The notes beneath the pieces are model-generated. The model had not been told where the DNA came from and did no database searches. It saw only the letters and a list, made by a program, of their open reading frames with translations. Shown here in pieces: positions 17,402-26,806 of a stretch of 64,000 bases of DNA. A program made the position numbers and the translations under genes. Origin of the DNA: Terrabacter sp. Root85 (GTDB lineage Bacteria > Actinomycetota > Actinomycetes > Actinomycetales > Dermatophilaceae); assembly GCF_001429185.1 (NCBI RefSeq), contig NZ_LMIW01000001.1, positions 1,205,490 through 1,269,489 on the forward strand. Direction: 5' to 3'. Each line of letters starts with the position of its first letter. The stretch's first letter is position 1.

Positions 17402-17892
17402 GGGTCCTCGTCGTCAGCGACACGCACGCGCCACGCCACTGGAAGGCCTGCCCGCCGGCGCTGCTCCCGCACCTCGGGTCGGCCGACGCCATCCTGCACG
17501 CCGGCGACGTCTGCACCCCCGACGTCCTCGACCTGTTGGCGTCGTTCGCGCCGGTGCACGTCGTCATGGGCAACAACGACGTCCCGGAGGTCGCCGACTG
17601 GGGTGCCCCCGAGACGCTGGAGGTCGAGCTGGACGGGCTCCGCGTCGGGATGATCCACGACAGCGGGCAGCGCCAGGGGCGCACCGCCCGGATGCGCCGA
17701 CGCTTCCCGACGGCCGACCTCGTCGTCTTCGGGCACTCGCACATCCCGCTCGACGAGACCGGCGACGGGGTCCGCATCCTCAACCCCGGGTCCCCGACCG
17801 ACCGTCGGCATCAGCCGGCCGGGACCTTCGCGTGGCTGGACGTGCGCGACGGAGCGCTCGTCGACGCCCGGTTCGAGCAGCTGCCGCGCTGA
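17398..17892 (+). CDS. YfcE/MJ0936-type metallophosphoesterase
   Basis: 164-residue calcineurin-like phosphodiesterase. All metal-binding motifs are present in order: VVSDTHAP, HAGDV, MGNND, IHDSG, GHSHIP and NPGSPTD. Small members of this family cleave phosphodiesters, including 2',3'-cyclic nucleotides in vitro; physiological substrates are mostly unknown. The GTG start overlaps the stop of the FAD subunit, so it is the last gene of the molybdenum hydroxylase operon, with no clear functional link. A 9-bp tandem repeat starts right after its stop codon. Confidence 0.88.
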   Translation: MRVLVVSDTHAPRHWKACPPALLPHLGSADAILHAGDVCTPDVLDLLASFAPVHVVMGNNDVPEVADWGAPETLEVELDGLRVGMIHDSGQRQGRTARMRRRFPTADLVVFGHSHIPLDETGDGVRILNPGSPTDRRHQPAGTFAWLDVRDGALVDARFEQLPR

Positions 17893-17894
17893 GC

Positions 17895-17971
<77 letters not shown>

Positions 17972-17984
17972 CCCGAGGCTGGGT

Positions 17985-18473
17985 TCAGCGACCTCCGAAG
18001 GTCTCCAACAGGATCTGGCGCTCGCCTTCCGTGAGGTTGGTGGCGACGAGCTTGCTGTGGATCCCGCGGAGCCGCTCGCCCACGCGGTCGAGGTCGCCCT
18101 GCTCGGTGACGACGAAGAGCGCCGACGTACCCGGGGTCAGCTCGGTGCGGATCGTCTCCAGCTGCTCCTTGGTGATGCCGGCGTCCTCCGTCATCTTGCT
18201 GATCGCCCCGATGGCCGCGCCGACGACGCCCCCGACGACCGGGACGAAGAAGAGCGCTCCGACCAGGACTCCCCAGAGCGCGCCCCAGCCGGTACCACGC
18301 CACTTCTCGTCGTTCCCGTGGCTCATGCTGGGATGCTCGTCGCCCTCGGGCCAGGTGACGACGGCGTGGTCGACGACCTTGAGGAACCCCTCCGCCTGAC
18401 AGTCCTCGAGGACGGACTCGGCGTGGGCGGCGCCGTCGAGGGTGTCGAACTTCCAAACCGTGAAGGCAGCCAT
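17985..18473 (-). CDS. DUF1269-family membrane protein
   Basis: 162 residues of unknown function. The N-terminal half is soluble (MAAFTVWKFDTLDGAA) and ends in HGNDEKWRGTGWGALWG, followed by a Gly-rich hydrophobic hairpin (about 70-92) as in DUF1269 proteins. The C-terminal half, with TPGTSALFVVTE, is mixed alpha/beta. I chose ATG 18473, preceded by AAAGGAG at good distance; the frame is open further upstream. No operon partner is evident. Confidence 0.8.
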   Translation of the reverse strand: MAAFTVWKFDTLDGAAHAESVLEDCQAEGFLKVVDHAVVTWPEGDEHPSMSHGNDEKWRGTGWGALWGVLVGALFFVPVVGGVVGAAIGAISKMTEDAGITKEQLETIRTELTPGTSALFVVTEQGDLDRVGERLRGIHSKLVATNLTEGERQILLETFGGR

Positions 18474-18636
18474 GTCCTGCTCCTTTGCGTGACGCCGCTG
18501 GCCGGATGGCCAACCGACGGTGGTCGAGGCTGTGTCGTCGGAGCGTGCATGCGTCTGCGGACGAGCAGCCCCCACGAGACCCACCCTGCCGCGCGGCGCC
18601 CCCGCGATCCTCCCCCTCACAGGGTGAGGTCTGCCG

Positions 18637-19134
18637 TCACCAGCCCCACGAGCCGGGGCAGCCCTTGAAGGGACCGACGACGCGATCGGTGACCCATCCT
18701 CCGTAGAAGCCGCCCTCCTGCGGCCGGACCTGCTCGCCGTCGACGAAGCACGCGTCGACGAGCCCCGGCATGACGGCGACGTGACCGGCGAGGACGGCAT
18801 ACGTCGGCACGGGGTCGGGGTAGGTCCACGCGGCCCGGGGCGCCCGCCGCCCGCCACCGACGACGTCGAAGTACGCCGCCTGGCCCTTCCACTCGCACAC
18901 CGAGCTGCCCGGGGCGGCGACGAGCGCACCGTCGACGAAGGCGTCGAGCGGGAGGTAGTAGGTCGGCGGGTGGCTCGTCTCGAGCACCCGGAGCGAGGCC
19001 CGGGTGCGCGCCACGACCTCCCCGCCGAGGTGCACCTCGACGAGCTCACCGCTCGGGTCGACGGCCGGTGGGCGCGGGTAGTCCCAGACCGACTCCTGGC
19101 CCGGTCCGGCCGGGAGCGGCACCGGGCGACTCAT
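18637..19134 (-). CDS. DUF427-domain protein
   Basis: 165 residues. The family features are SVWDYPRPP near the N-terminus, a VARTRASLRVLETSHPPTYY segment, CEWKGQAAYFDV and a final aromatic/Gly stretch FYGGWVTDRVVGPFKGCPG. DUF427 proteins are common in actinobacteria with no established reaction. The ATG overlaps the stop of the upstream aminotransferase (ATGA at 19131-19134), so the two are translationally coupled and may act together. Confidence 0.88.
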   Translation of the reverse strand: MSRPVPLPAGPGQESVWDYPRPPAVDPSGELVEVHLGGEVVARTRASLRVLETSHPPTYYLPLDAFVDGALVAAPGSSVCEWKGQAAYFDVVGGGRRAPRAAWTYPDPVPTYAVLAGHVAVMPGLVDACFVDGEQVRPQEGGFYGGWVTDRVVGPFKGCPGSWGW

Positions 19135-20366
19135 CGGGCCACTCCGCAGATCTGCTCGAGCCCGGACGCGAGCCGGTCGACGTCGTCGGCGCTCGTGTAG
19201 GGAGCGAGTCCCATCCGCAGCCCCCCGGTGGCGCCGAGCCCGAGCGCGTGGCTGGCCTCCCACGCGTAGAAGTGCCCGGCCGGCGCGTTGACGCCGCGTT
19301 CGGCGAGGGCGACGCGCAGGTCCTGCGGGTCGTGGCCCTCCACGGTGACGAGCAGCGTCGGGGTCCGTCGCTGCGCGTTGCTGTGTGCCGTGAGCCCCGG
19401 GACGGCGCGCAGCCGCGCCTCCAGCGTGGCGAGGAGGCCGTCCTCGTGGGCCTCGAGCGCGGCGAAGGAGGAGACGAGTCGCTGACGGCGGGGCTGCGAG
19501 GGGTCGGTGAGGGCGAGGTCGGCGAGGAAGTCGACGGCGGCCGTCGTGCCGGCGAGCAGCTCGTAGGGCAGCGTGCCGAGCTCGAACCGCTCGGGCACGG
19601 CGTCGGACGAGGGCAGCAGCTTGGCGGGGTGCAGCGTCTCGAGCAGCGCAGGCGCGGCGGCGAGGACGCCGTGGTGCGGGCCGAGGAACTTGTACGGGGA
19701 GCAGACCCAGAAGTCCGCGCCGCTGGCCGGCACGTCGGTGAGCACGTGCGCGGTCGCGTGGACGCCGTCGACCCAGAGCAGGGCGCCCGCGGCGTGGGCG
19801 ATCTCGGCGATGGCGGGGAGGTCGGGACGCGTGCCGATGAGGTTGGACGCGGCCGTCACCGCGACGACTCGGGTGCGCCCGCCGACGACCGCGGCGACCG
19901 CGTCGGGGCTGAGCTCCCCTGTGCCCGGGTCGAACTCGGCCCAGCGCACGGTCGCACCACGAGCCTCGGCAGCGAGGACCCAGGGCCGGATGTTGGCGTC
20001 GTGGTCGAGGCGGCTGACGACGACCTCGTCGCCGGGACCCCAGTCCGACGAGAGCGTGCGGGCGAGCTGGAAGGTCAGCTCGGTGGCCGAGCGGCCGAAG
20101 ACGACGCCACCCGGGTCGACCGCCAGCAGGTCGCCCATCGCGGCGCGGGCATCGACGACGACGCGGTCTGCGCGTCGCTCGGCAGCCGTGACGGTGCCAC
20201 GGTTCGAGATGGCCGAGGTGAGCGTCTCGACGACCGCCGTCGCGACGGTGTCCGGCACCTGGGACCCGCCGGGGCCGTCGAAGTGCGCGGCACCCTCGTG
20301 CAGCGCGGGGAAGTGCCAACGGATCCGGTCGACGTCGTACGCGGTGGGTGGTCCCAGTGGTGCCAT
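19131..20366 (-). CDS. Cysteine-desulfurase-like PLP enzyme (class V aminotransferase)
   Basis: 411-residue fold-type I PLP enzyme. The N-terminus HFDGPGGSQVPDTVATAV is typical of the cysteine-desulfurase-like subgroup. The PLP aspartate and histidine lie in LLWVDGVHATAHV, and the Schiff-base lysine in SPYKFLGPHHG. The segment usually holding the catalytic Cys loop near the C-terminus shows no Cys, so sulfur transfer is not assured. Related proteins are annotated only as cysteine desulfurase-like. It is coupled to the DUF427 gene and divergent from the receiver/reductase fusion. Confidence 0.85.
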   Translation of the reverse strand: MAPLGPPTAYDVDRIRWHFPALHEGAAHFDGPGGSQVPDTVATAVVETLTSAISNRGTVTAAERRADRVVVDARAAMGDLLAVDPGGVVFGRSATELTFQLARTLSSDWGPGDEVVVSRLDHDANIRPWVLAAEARGATVRWAEFDPGTGELSPDAVAAVVGGRTRVVAVTAASNLIGTRPDLPAIAEIAHAAGALLWVDGVHATAHVLTDVPASGADFWVCSPYKFLGPHHGVLAAAPALLETLHPAKLLPSSDAVPERFELGTLPYELLAGTTAAVDFLADLALTDPSQPRRQRLVSSFAALEAHEDGLLATLEARLRAVPGLTAHSNAQRRTPTLLVTVEGHDPQDLRVALAERGVNAPAGHFYAWEASHALGLGATGGLRMGLAPYTSADDVDRLASGLEQICGVAR

Positions 20367-20489
20367 GGCCCCATCTTGGCCGAGGGGCGAGCAGATCGTT
20401 CGTTCGGACCCGCAGGCGGGCGGACCGTCCTACCGTCGACAGAGGGGTGGTCGCACGTCGTCCTGCCCGCACACTTCACGGGGGTTTCC

Positions 20490-22295
20490 ATGACCCGTCC
20501 TCTCCTGCTCGTCGTCGACCACGACCTCGATGCACTCGCCCGGACCGAGGGCGAGCTGGCCCGGCGCTTCGGCGCGGACTTCCGGGTGCGCGGCGAGTCC
20601 GACAGCGCCGTCGCCCTGCACCACCTCGAGCTCGCGGCCAAGCGTGGCGACCCCGTCGCGCTCGTCCTCGCCGACCCGTGGCTGCCCGTCCTCGGGGGCG
20701 CAGAGCTCCTTCGGTCGGTGCGCACCCTGCACCCGGACGCCGCCCGCGCCCTGCTCGTGCCGTGGGGCGCCTGGGCCGACGGGCGCACGGCCGAGGCGAT
20801 CCTGCGTGGCATGTCGCTCGGCGACATCGACTACTACGTGCTCCAGCCGTGGACCTCGCCGGACGAGCTCTTCTGCCGCACCGTCTCGGAGTTCGTCCAG
20901 GTCTGGTCGCGCACCGTCGCGAACCGCCGCCGCGAGGTGGTCGTCGTCGGTGCGGCCCGCGACCCGCGCGGTCATGCGGTCCGGACCCTCCTGACCCGCA
21001 ACGGGATCCCGCACGCGTACCTCGACCGCGGCTCGGCCGAGGCGGTGGACCTGCTCCGGGCGATCGAGGCCCCGCGCCCGGACGACGAGGACGGTCCGCT
21101 CGTCATCTGGCTCGCAGCGCTGGGCGGTCGCGTCCTGCTCGACCCGACCGACGTCGAGATCTGCCAGGCCTGGGGCATCGGGACCGACCTCTCGGTGCCC
21201 CGGGGCGACGGGGGCGACGGGGGCGACGTGGGCGACGGGGCGCGCGACGAGGTGCGCGAGGTCGACCTGCTCGTCGTCGGCGCCGGGCCGGCCGGTCTCG
21301 CGGCCGCGGTCTACGGCTCGTCCGAGGGGCTGTCCGTGCTCTGCGTCGAGGAGCACGCGCTCGGCGGCCAGGCCGGCACGAGCTCGCTCATCCGCAACTA
21401 CCTCGGCTTCTCGCGGGGGGTCTCCGGCGCGGAGCTGGCCCAGCGCGGCTTCCAGCAGGCGTGGGTCTTCGGCGCGCGGTTCGTCCTGACCCGGCGCGTC
21501 ACGGCGATCGACCGGACCACCGACGCCGACGGCACCTCGTGGTTCGTCGTCACGGTCTCCGACGTGGGTGATGTGCGGGCGCGGGCGGTGCTGCTCGCCA
21601 CCGGGGTCGCCTACCGGCGCCTCGGGGTGCCGTCGCTCGAGGCCCTGAGCGGGTCCGGCGTCTACTACGGCGCGAACGTCTCCGAGGCGCACGGACTCGC
21701 CGGAGCGCACACGGTCATCGTGGGCGGCGGCAACTCGGCCGGCCAGGCGGCCCTCCACCTGCAGCGGTATGCCGCGGACGTGACCGTCGTCATCCGCACC
21801 CCGGACCTCTCGGCGACGATGTCGCGCTACCTCATCGACGAGATCGAGGCATCGCCCACGATCACGGTCGTCCCGAACGCCGACGTCGTCGACGGGACCG
21901 GCGACGGCTGGCTGTCCGAGGTCGTCGTCGCCGACCGCACGACCGGCGAGCGGCGCTCGATCCCGGCGGACGGGCTCTTCGTCATGATCGGCGCGCAGCC
22001 CCACACGGCGTGGCTGCCCGAGGCGGTCACCCGCGACCCGTGGGGCTTCCTGCCGACCGGCGCCGACGTGCGCGAGGCCGGTGCCTGGACCCTCGAGCGG
22101 CCCCCGTGCGCCCACGAGACCTCGGTGCCGGGCCTCTTCGCGGTCGGGGACGTGCGCGCGGGGTCGGTCAAGCGTGTCGCGTCCGCGGTCGGCGAGGGGT
22201 CGGTCGTCGTGTCGGAGGTGCACCAGTACCTCTCACTCGTCGAGGCGGCGTCGCGGTCGAGGAGCTCGGAAGCGCAGGCCGACCCCGATGGCTGA
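20490..22295 (+). CDS. Fused response-regulator receiver / thioredoxin-reductase-like flavoprotein
   Basis: 601 residues. Residues 1-130 are a receiver domain with acidic D10 and D12 and phospho-acceptor D62, but the usual Lys-Pro is Gln119-Pro120. Residues 147-235 resemble a thioredoxin-like or glutaredoxin-like insert. A GDGG repeat linker (about 239-250) leads to a TrxB-like FAD/NAD(P)H oxidoreductase from 257, with VVGAGPAGLAAAVYG, GGQAGTSS, VIVGGGNSAGQAAL and FAVGDVRAGSVKR. The redox CxxC of thioredoxin reductases is missing (GVYYGANVSEA in that position). The family is known as fused response regulator/thioredoxin-disulfide reductase; the acceptor is unknown. It overlaps the cyclase gene by 8 bp. 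Confidence 0.87.
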   Translation: MTRPLLLVVDHDLDALARTEGELARRFGADFRVRGESDSAVALHHLELAAKRGDPVALVLADPWLPVLGGAELLRSVRTLHPDAARALLVPWGAWADGRTAEAILRGMSLGDIDYYVLQPWTSPDELFCRTVSEFVQVWSRTVANRRREVVVVGAARDPRGHAVRTLLTRNGIPHAYLDRGSAEAVDLLRAIEAPRPDDEDGPLVIWLAALGGRVLLDPTDVEICQAWGIGTDLSVPRGDGGDGGDVGDGARDEVREVDLLVVGAGPAGLAAAVYGSSEGLSVLCVEEHALGGQAGTSSLIRNYLGFSRGVSGAELAQRGFQQAWVFGARFVLTRRVTAIDRTTDADGTSWFVVTVSDVGDVRARAVLLATGVAYRRLGVPSLEALSGSGVYYGANVSEAHGLAGAHTVIVGGGNSAGQAALHLQRYAADVTVVIRTPDLSATMSRYLIDEIEASPTITVVPNADVVDGTGDGWLSEVVVADRTTGERRSIPADGLFVMIGAQPHTAWLPEAVTRDPWGFLPTGADVREAGAWTLERPPCAHETSVPGLFAVGDVRAGSVKRVASAVGEGSVVVSEVHQYLSLVEAASRSRSSEAQADPDG

Positions 22296-23667
22296 CCGAC
22301 CCGGCGAGGGACGTCCCGGCGCCCGGCGGCGCGCGGCCGTCGGTGCCGTCGCGCTGACGCTGCCGCTGCTCGGCCTCGCCGTCCTGCGGCTCTCCGAGCA
22401 GCTCGACATGCAGTGGCAGCACGACCCGACCCACTTCTGGATGGTCCTCGGCGCAGCCGTGCTCAGCGCGCTCACGGCATACGGCACGGGGGCGGCGGCG
22501 GTGCGACGCGGGGACGTGCGCGTCATGTACGTCTCGCTCGCGTTCCTGTCCGCCTCGGGCTTCCTCGGGCTGCACGCCCTCGCGACCCCGCACATGCTGC
22601 TCGAGACCGCCTCGGCCGGGTTCAACATCTCCACCCCCGTCGGCATCGCCATCGGCTCGCTCTTCGCGGTCGCGTCGGTGCGCGAGGTGGAGGCCGACCG
22701 GGCGGCCGCCGAGATGCGGCGGGCGCGGATGCTGCGCGTCGCCCTGCTCGTCACGATGGTCGTGTGGGGCGTCGCCTCGCTGCTGCGGCTCGGGCCGTTC
22801 GGCGCCGGGCCGGGGCTCGCCCGCGACTCCCCGCCGATGGTCGTCGCGGGTGTCGTGTCGGTCGTGCTCTTCGGGGTGGCAGCCGTGACGTACGTACGCC
22901 TCTGGTGGCAGCGCGGTGGGCTGCTGCCCGCGGCGATGGCCTCGGCGATGGTGCTCCTCGCCGAGGCGATGGTCGCGATCGTGCTGGCCCCGAACTGGCA
23001 CTACTCGTGGTGGGGCTGGCACGTCCTCATGCTCGCCGCGTTCGTCCTCGTCGCCTGGGGGGCGCAGCAGTCCTGGCACGAGGAGCGCTACGCCGCGCTC
23101 TACACCGCCGACACCCTCGCCGGGCGTCGCGAGATGTCGATCCTCTTCGCCGACCTCAAGGGCTTCACGACCTTCTCGGAGGGCCACGACCCGAGCGAGG
23201 TCACCGACATGCTCAACGCGTACTTCACCGTCGCGATCCCGGCCGTCGTCAAGCGGCACGGCGGCACGATCGACCGCCTCATCGGCGACGCGATCATGGC
23301 GACCTTCAACCGGCTCGGCGACCAGCCGGACCATGCCCGCCGGGCCGCGCAGGCCGGCCTGGACCTCCAGGTCGAGACGGCGCGGATCGCCGACCAGCAC
23401 CCGGGCTGGCCGCGTTTCCGGGTCGGGATCAACAGCGGCGAGGTGCTCGTCAGCGTGCTCGGCAGCGAGGGCGGACGCACCCACACCGTCATCGGCGACG
23501 CCGTCAACGTGGCCTCGCGGATCGAGGGCCAGGCCCCCGTCGGGCGCGTTGCCGTCACCGCCGACACCCTCGCGATGCTCCCCGGTGCCACGACCGAGCC
23601 GCTCGGCGCCCTCGCCCTCAAGGGCAAGGGCGAGCCGGTGGAGGCCTTCGTCCTCGTGACCCTCTGA
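22288..23667 (+). CDS. Membrane-bound class III adenylate/guanylate cyclase
   Basis: 459 residues. About six transmembrane helices occupy residues 15-265, followed by a class III nucleotide cyclase domain. Metal-binding aspartates sit in ILFADLKGFTTFSE and GDAIMATFNR, and GDAVNVASRIEGQ holds the conserved Asn/Arg region. It should convert ATP (or GTP) to the cyclic nucleotide at the inner membrane face. The 8-bp overlap with the receiver/flavoprotein gene suggests that redox or phospho-signals tune the cyclase; this is inference. A perfect hairpin follows. Confidence 0.9.
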   Translation: MADRPGEGRPGARRRAAVGAVALTLPLLGLAVLRLSEQLDMQWQHDPTHFWMVLGAAVLSALTAYGTGAAAVRRGDVRVMYVSLAFLSASGFLGLHALATPHMLLETASAGFNISTPVGIAIGSLFAVASVREVEADRAAAEMRRARMLRVALLVTMVVWGVASLLRLGPFGAGPGLARDSPPMVVAGVVSVVLFGVAAVTYVRLWWQRGGLLPAAMASAMVLLAEAMVAIVLAPNWHYSWWGWHVLMLAAFVLVAWGAQQSWHEERYAALYTADTLAGRREMSILFADLKGFTTFSEGHDPSEVTDMLNAYFTVAIPAVVKRHGGTIDRLIGDAIMATFNRLGDQPDHARRAAQAGLDLQVETARIADQHPGWPRFRVGINSGEVLVSVLGSEGGRTHTVIGDAVNVASRIEGQAPVGRVAVTADTLAMLPGATTEPLGALALKGKGEPVEAFVLVTL

Positions 23668-23674
23668 CTCCGGT

Positions 23675-23716
23675 CGAGGTGATCGCGTGAGGCCCGTGGC
23701 TCACGCGATCACCTCG
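23675..23716. terminator. Bidirectional terminator hairpin
   Basis: A perfect 17-bp inverted repeat (23675-23691 with 23700-23716) encloses an 8-base loop. It lies between the convergent ends of the cyclase gene and the BBE-type oxidase gene and can terminate both. Confidence 0.85.
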
Positions 23717-23737
23717 AACGCGTCGGCACTCGCGTCG

Positions 23738-25153
23738 TCACTCGGTGACCGCACCGTCCTCGAAGAGGCGGGGGACGCGGTGGTTGGCGAGGAAGCGGGC
23801 GTCGGGGTCGTAGGCCGACCGGATCCCCTTGAGCTGCAGCCACGCCGACTCGGTGTAGCCCGTGCGGGCATCGACCTCGTTCTCGGCGAAGTTGAGGTAG
23901 CTGCGGCCCGTCGACCACGGCTCGAGCGAGCCGGTGAGCGCGTGGGCGTCGAGCTGTCCCTGCATCGCGAGCTCCGGCGTCGCCGCGATCGCGACGGCGA
24001 AGACGGCGTATGCCGCGTCGATCGTCGCGAGGGCGCCGTGGCCCTCGGGCGCACGGCCCAGGGCGCCGCCGAGCTGGCGCAGCTCGGTCGAGAGCAGCGA
24101 CGACGTCGAGCCGGGGCCGACCTGCTCGAGGAGCGTGTCGATCGTCGCGTCGCCGAGCTCGCCGATGAGCGTCCCGTCCGAGACGGCGGGCGTCGGGCCC
24201 TCTGGGTCCATGTGCAGCCGGGTCAGCGACCGGGCCGGCACGCGGTCGAAGGTGTCGATCTCGGGACCGAGGCCGCGCAGCATCCCGAGGACCCCGCGGG
24301 CCTCCGCGTCGCAGCCGAGCACCGCCCCGTCGATGACGACGAGGGACCGGCCGCGCAACGGCTCGGGGATCGCCGGCAGCGGCGGGAGGTCGAGGAAGCG
24401 GAACGACGTCGTCACGGCGTCGGGGGCCTCGGGCGCCCAGTCGGCCCAGCGACGCAGCACGCGCTCGGCCTGGTCGCGGTCCCAGACGAGCATGCCGGCA
24501 TACGCCGTCTCGATCGGGTAGAGGCGGAACTCGAGCGCCGTGACGACACCGAAGTTGCCGCCGCCGCCGCGCAGCGCCCAGAAGAGCTCGACGTTCTGCG
24601 TCGCGTCGGCGCGCACGTGCTCGCCGTCGGCGGTGACGAGCTCGACGGCCGTGAGGCTGTTGGAGGCGAGGCCGAGCTTGCGGGCGTACCAGCCGATGCC
24701 GCCACCGAGGCTGTAGCCGGCGATGCCGACGTCCGGTGAGCTGCCGTGCAGGGCCGCGAGCCGGTGGTCGGCCGCGGGCTCGGTCGCGTCGATCCACAGG
24801 GCACCGCCCTCGACGCGGGCGATGCGGCGGGTCGCGTCGATGCTGACCCCGCGCATCCGCTCGGTGCGGACGAGGACGACGTCCTCGAGACCACGCCCGA
24901 CGAGCGGGCCGGCGTTGTGGCCGGTGCTCTGCGGGGCGACCCGGAGGCCGGCGGCCGCGGCCGCGCGGACGACGGCCTGGACGTCCGAGACGGTGCGGGG
25001 CAGGGCGACGGCGGCCGGACGCTGGTCGAGGGCGACGTTCCACGGCATCCGTGCCGCGTCGTAGCCGGGGTCGCCGGGGAGGTGGACCGCACCGTCGCAG
25101 AGTCCGGCGAGGCTCGTGGCCCGTCGGGCGGTGGGGGTGAGGGTGGTCGTCAT
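23738..25153 (-). CDS. FAD-linked oxidase of the berberine-bridge-like (BBE) type
   Basis: 471-residue flavoprotein. The N-terminal FAD_binding_4 domain shows VRAAAAAGLRVAPQSTGHN, then GGGIGWYARKLGLASN and LFWALRGGGGNFGVVT. The C-terminal BBE segment is present (SYLNF...YDPDARFLANHRV). A His in STGHNAG is the usual covalent flavin attachment site; the second (Cys) site of bicovalent members is absent. Such enzymes oxidise sugars or secondary metabolites with oxygen. ATG 25153 is preceded by AGGAG; the open frame upstream to 25282 has no family similarity. Confidence 0.88.
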   Translation of the reverse strand: MTTTLTPTARRATSLAGLCDGAVHLPGDPGYDAARMPWNVALDQRPAAVALPRTVSDVQAVVRAAAAAGLRVAPQSTGHNAGPLVGRGLEDVVLVRTERMRGVSIDATRRIARVEGGALWIDATEPAADHRLAALHGSSPDVGIAGYSLGGGIGWYARKLGLASNSLTAVELVTADGEHVRADATQNVELFWALRGGGGNFGVVTALEFRLYPIETAYAGMLVWDRDQAERVLRRWADWAPEAPDAVTTSFRFLDLPPLPAIPEPLRGRSLVVIDGAVLGCDAEARGVLGMLRGLGPEIDTFDRVPARSLTRLHMDPEGPTPAVSDGTLIGELGDATIDTLLEQVGPGSTSSLLSTELRQLGGALGRAPEGHGALATIDAAYAVFAVAIAATPELAMQGQLDAHALTGSLEPWSTGRSYLNFAENEVDARTGYTESAWLQLKGIRSAYDPDARFLANHRVPRLFEDGAVTE

Positions 25154-25349
25154 TGCTGGTCTCCTGGGTCGGGGCGCCCGGCGTCGTTGCGTGTGGTGGG
25201 CGCGGGGGTTCAGAGACCGGAGGGGCCGTCCAGATACATCGGGTGGCAAAGGTCCGTTTCGTCCGGCGCGCCTCTGGTGCAACGGATCCGGATCCGCGTG
25301 GTGCCGGCACGGCCGGATCCTGTTTCGGCGTCGGATGCATGCTGGTTAG

Positions 25350-25883
25350 GTGGACGACATGACGACCGACATCGCACGCGACCTGATGCTCGACGGCTTC
25401 GGCCGCATCCGAGACGGCCTGCCGGAGGTCGTCGACGGCCTCTCCGTCGACGAGCTGCTCTGGCGCCCCGACGCCGACGCGAACCACATCGCGTGGCTCG
25501 TCTGGCACCTCGCGCGCCAGCAGGACGACCAGGTGGCGCAGCTGACCGACGCGAGTGAGTCGGTGTGGACGGGCGACGGCTGGGTCGAGCGCTTCGGGCT
25601 GCCCTACCGGGCGGACACCCACGGCTGGAGCATGTCCTCGGCCGACGTGGGCCGCTTCACCGTCGCCGACCCGGCCCTCTTCGCGGCCTACCACGCCGCG
25701 GTGCACGAGCGCACCGTCGCGCTCGTCGAGGAGCTCGACGGCACGGCATACGCCCGCGTCGTCGACGACCGCTGGGACCCGCCCGTCACGGTGGCGGTGC
25801 GCCTCGTCTCCGTCCTCGACGACGCGGTCAAGCACCTCGGTCAGGCGGAGTACGTCCGGGGCCTCGTCGAGCGTCGCCGCTGA
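25350..25883 (+). CDS. DinB-family (DUF664-like) protein
   Basis: 177-residue four-helix DinB-like protein. Metal-ligand histidines can be placed in NHIAWLVWHLARQQDDQ and near the C-terminus in DAVKHLGQAEYVRG. Members include thiol-dependent transferases (bacillithiol or mycothiol S-transferases); a mycothiol role is plausible in an actinobacterium but not shown. A second ATG nine bases downstream (MTTDIARD) could be the true start. It is divergent from the BBE oxidase gene. Confidence 0.8.
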   Translation: MDDMTTDIARDLMLDGFGRIRDGLPEVVDGLSVDELLWRPDADANHIAWLVWHLARQQDDQVAQLTDASESVWTGDGWVERFGLPYRADTHGWSMSSADVGRFTVADPALFAAYHAAVHERTVALVEELDGTAYARVVDDRWDPPVTVAVRLVSVLDDAVKHLGQAEYVRGLVERRR

Positions 25884-25893
25884 GGCCGTCCGC

Positions 25894-26610
25894 TCAGGGG
25901 CCGGTGAGGGCTCGGTATGCGGCGGGCGCCACGAGGGCGAGCAAGATGAAGGCCCAGCCGCCGGTGAGCCGACGCCCGGACGATGCGGACTCTGGGACCC
26001 CGGGCGGTGGGCCGGAGACGAGCAGGAAGAGCGGGACGGCCACGACCGCGGCCGGGGAGAAGAGCGCCCAGAACCAGGCCCAGCGGGTGGCCCACCACGG
26101 CTGTTCGCCGTTGGACACCAGGGCGACGGTGGCGAGCCAGAGCACGAACCCGACTCCGGGCAGCCACCCGGGCACCCGCCATCCGGCGAGCTTCTGCCCG
26201 GGGTCGCGCCACGTGTCCGTGACGATGTGGACGTCACCGAGCCTGCGGAGTGTCTCGGCGACGTTCTCGGTCACCACCTCGCGCGCACCGACCTCGCTCG
26301 GTGACGCCGCGGTGGGGTCGCTCACCTCGACGACCTCAGCGAACCTGTTGCGGCCGCCCTCGCGCCACGTCAGTGACACCGTGGAGTATCCCGTCGCACC
26401 CGAAGGCAGTCCTCCCGACACGTGCACCTCGTCGACCGCGCCGGACATGACACCCGCCCGGAGGTCACCGAAGGTCGAGGGGGCCGACCCGAGCAGGAGG
26501 CCGCACCCGAGCAGCACGAAGCAGGCCACGAGGAGTCCGTAGCGGACGCGTCGCCACGCGTGCGGCTGCACCCTCGCCAGCACCGGCCCCTGCACCGGAG
26601 ATGTCGTCAT
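25894..26610 (-). CDS. Hypothetical membrane protein
   Basis: 238 residues, no family recognised. One N-terminal transmembrane helix (about 24-43) is followed by an extracytoplasmic domain of about 110 residues without motifs. Two or three C-terminal helices (about 150-170, 180-205 and 215-235) follow. I chose ATG 26610 because upstream sequence in frame, open to 26868, is low-complexity. It ends 11 bp from the convergent DinB-like gene. Confidence 0.75.
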   Translation of the reverse strand: MTTSPVQGPVLARVQPHAWRRVRYGLLVACFVLLGCGLLLGSAPSTFGDLRAGVMSGAVDEVHVSGGLPSGATGYSTVSLTWREGGRNRFAEVVEVSDPTAASPSEVGAREVVTENVAETLRRLGDVHIVTDTWRDPGQKLAGWRVPGWLPGVGFVLWLATVALVSNGEQPWWATRWAWFWALFSPAAVVAVPLFLLVSGPPPGVPESASSGRRLTGGWAFILLALVAPAAYRALTGP

Positions 26611-26806
26611 GCGGAGACGATAGGGCGACAGGGGCCCCGATGTGTCCGCAAACGGCCCGGGATGTCTGACGGGATGTCTGACGCGATCTCCGGCGCCGGA
26701 GGTGGCCGTGGGGTCGGCTGGGGCGTCTGTGAACCGGGTGTCGGGCGGGGTCGCGGGGCGGTTCCAGCACAGGTCTCGCACAGGTTGACGTGCGAAAATG
26801 GGAGTA

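Noticed and set aside
19068-20489. N-terminal extension of the receiver/flavoprotein by 474 codons
   Set aside because: It lies antisense over the aminotransferase and DUF427 genes; the receiver domain begins at ATG 20490.
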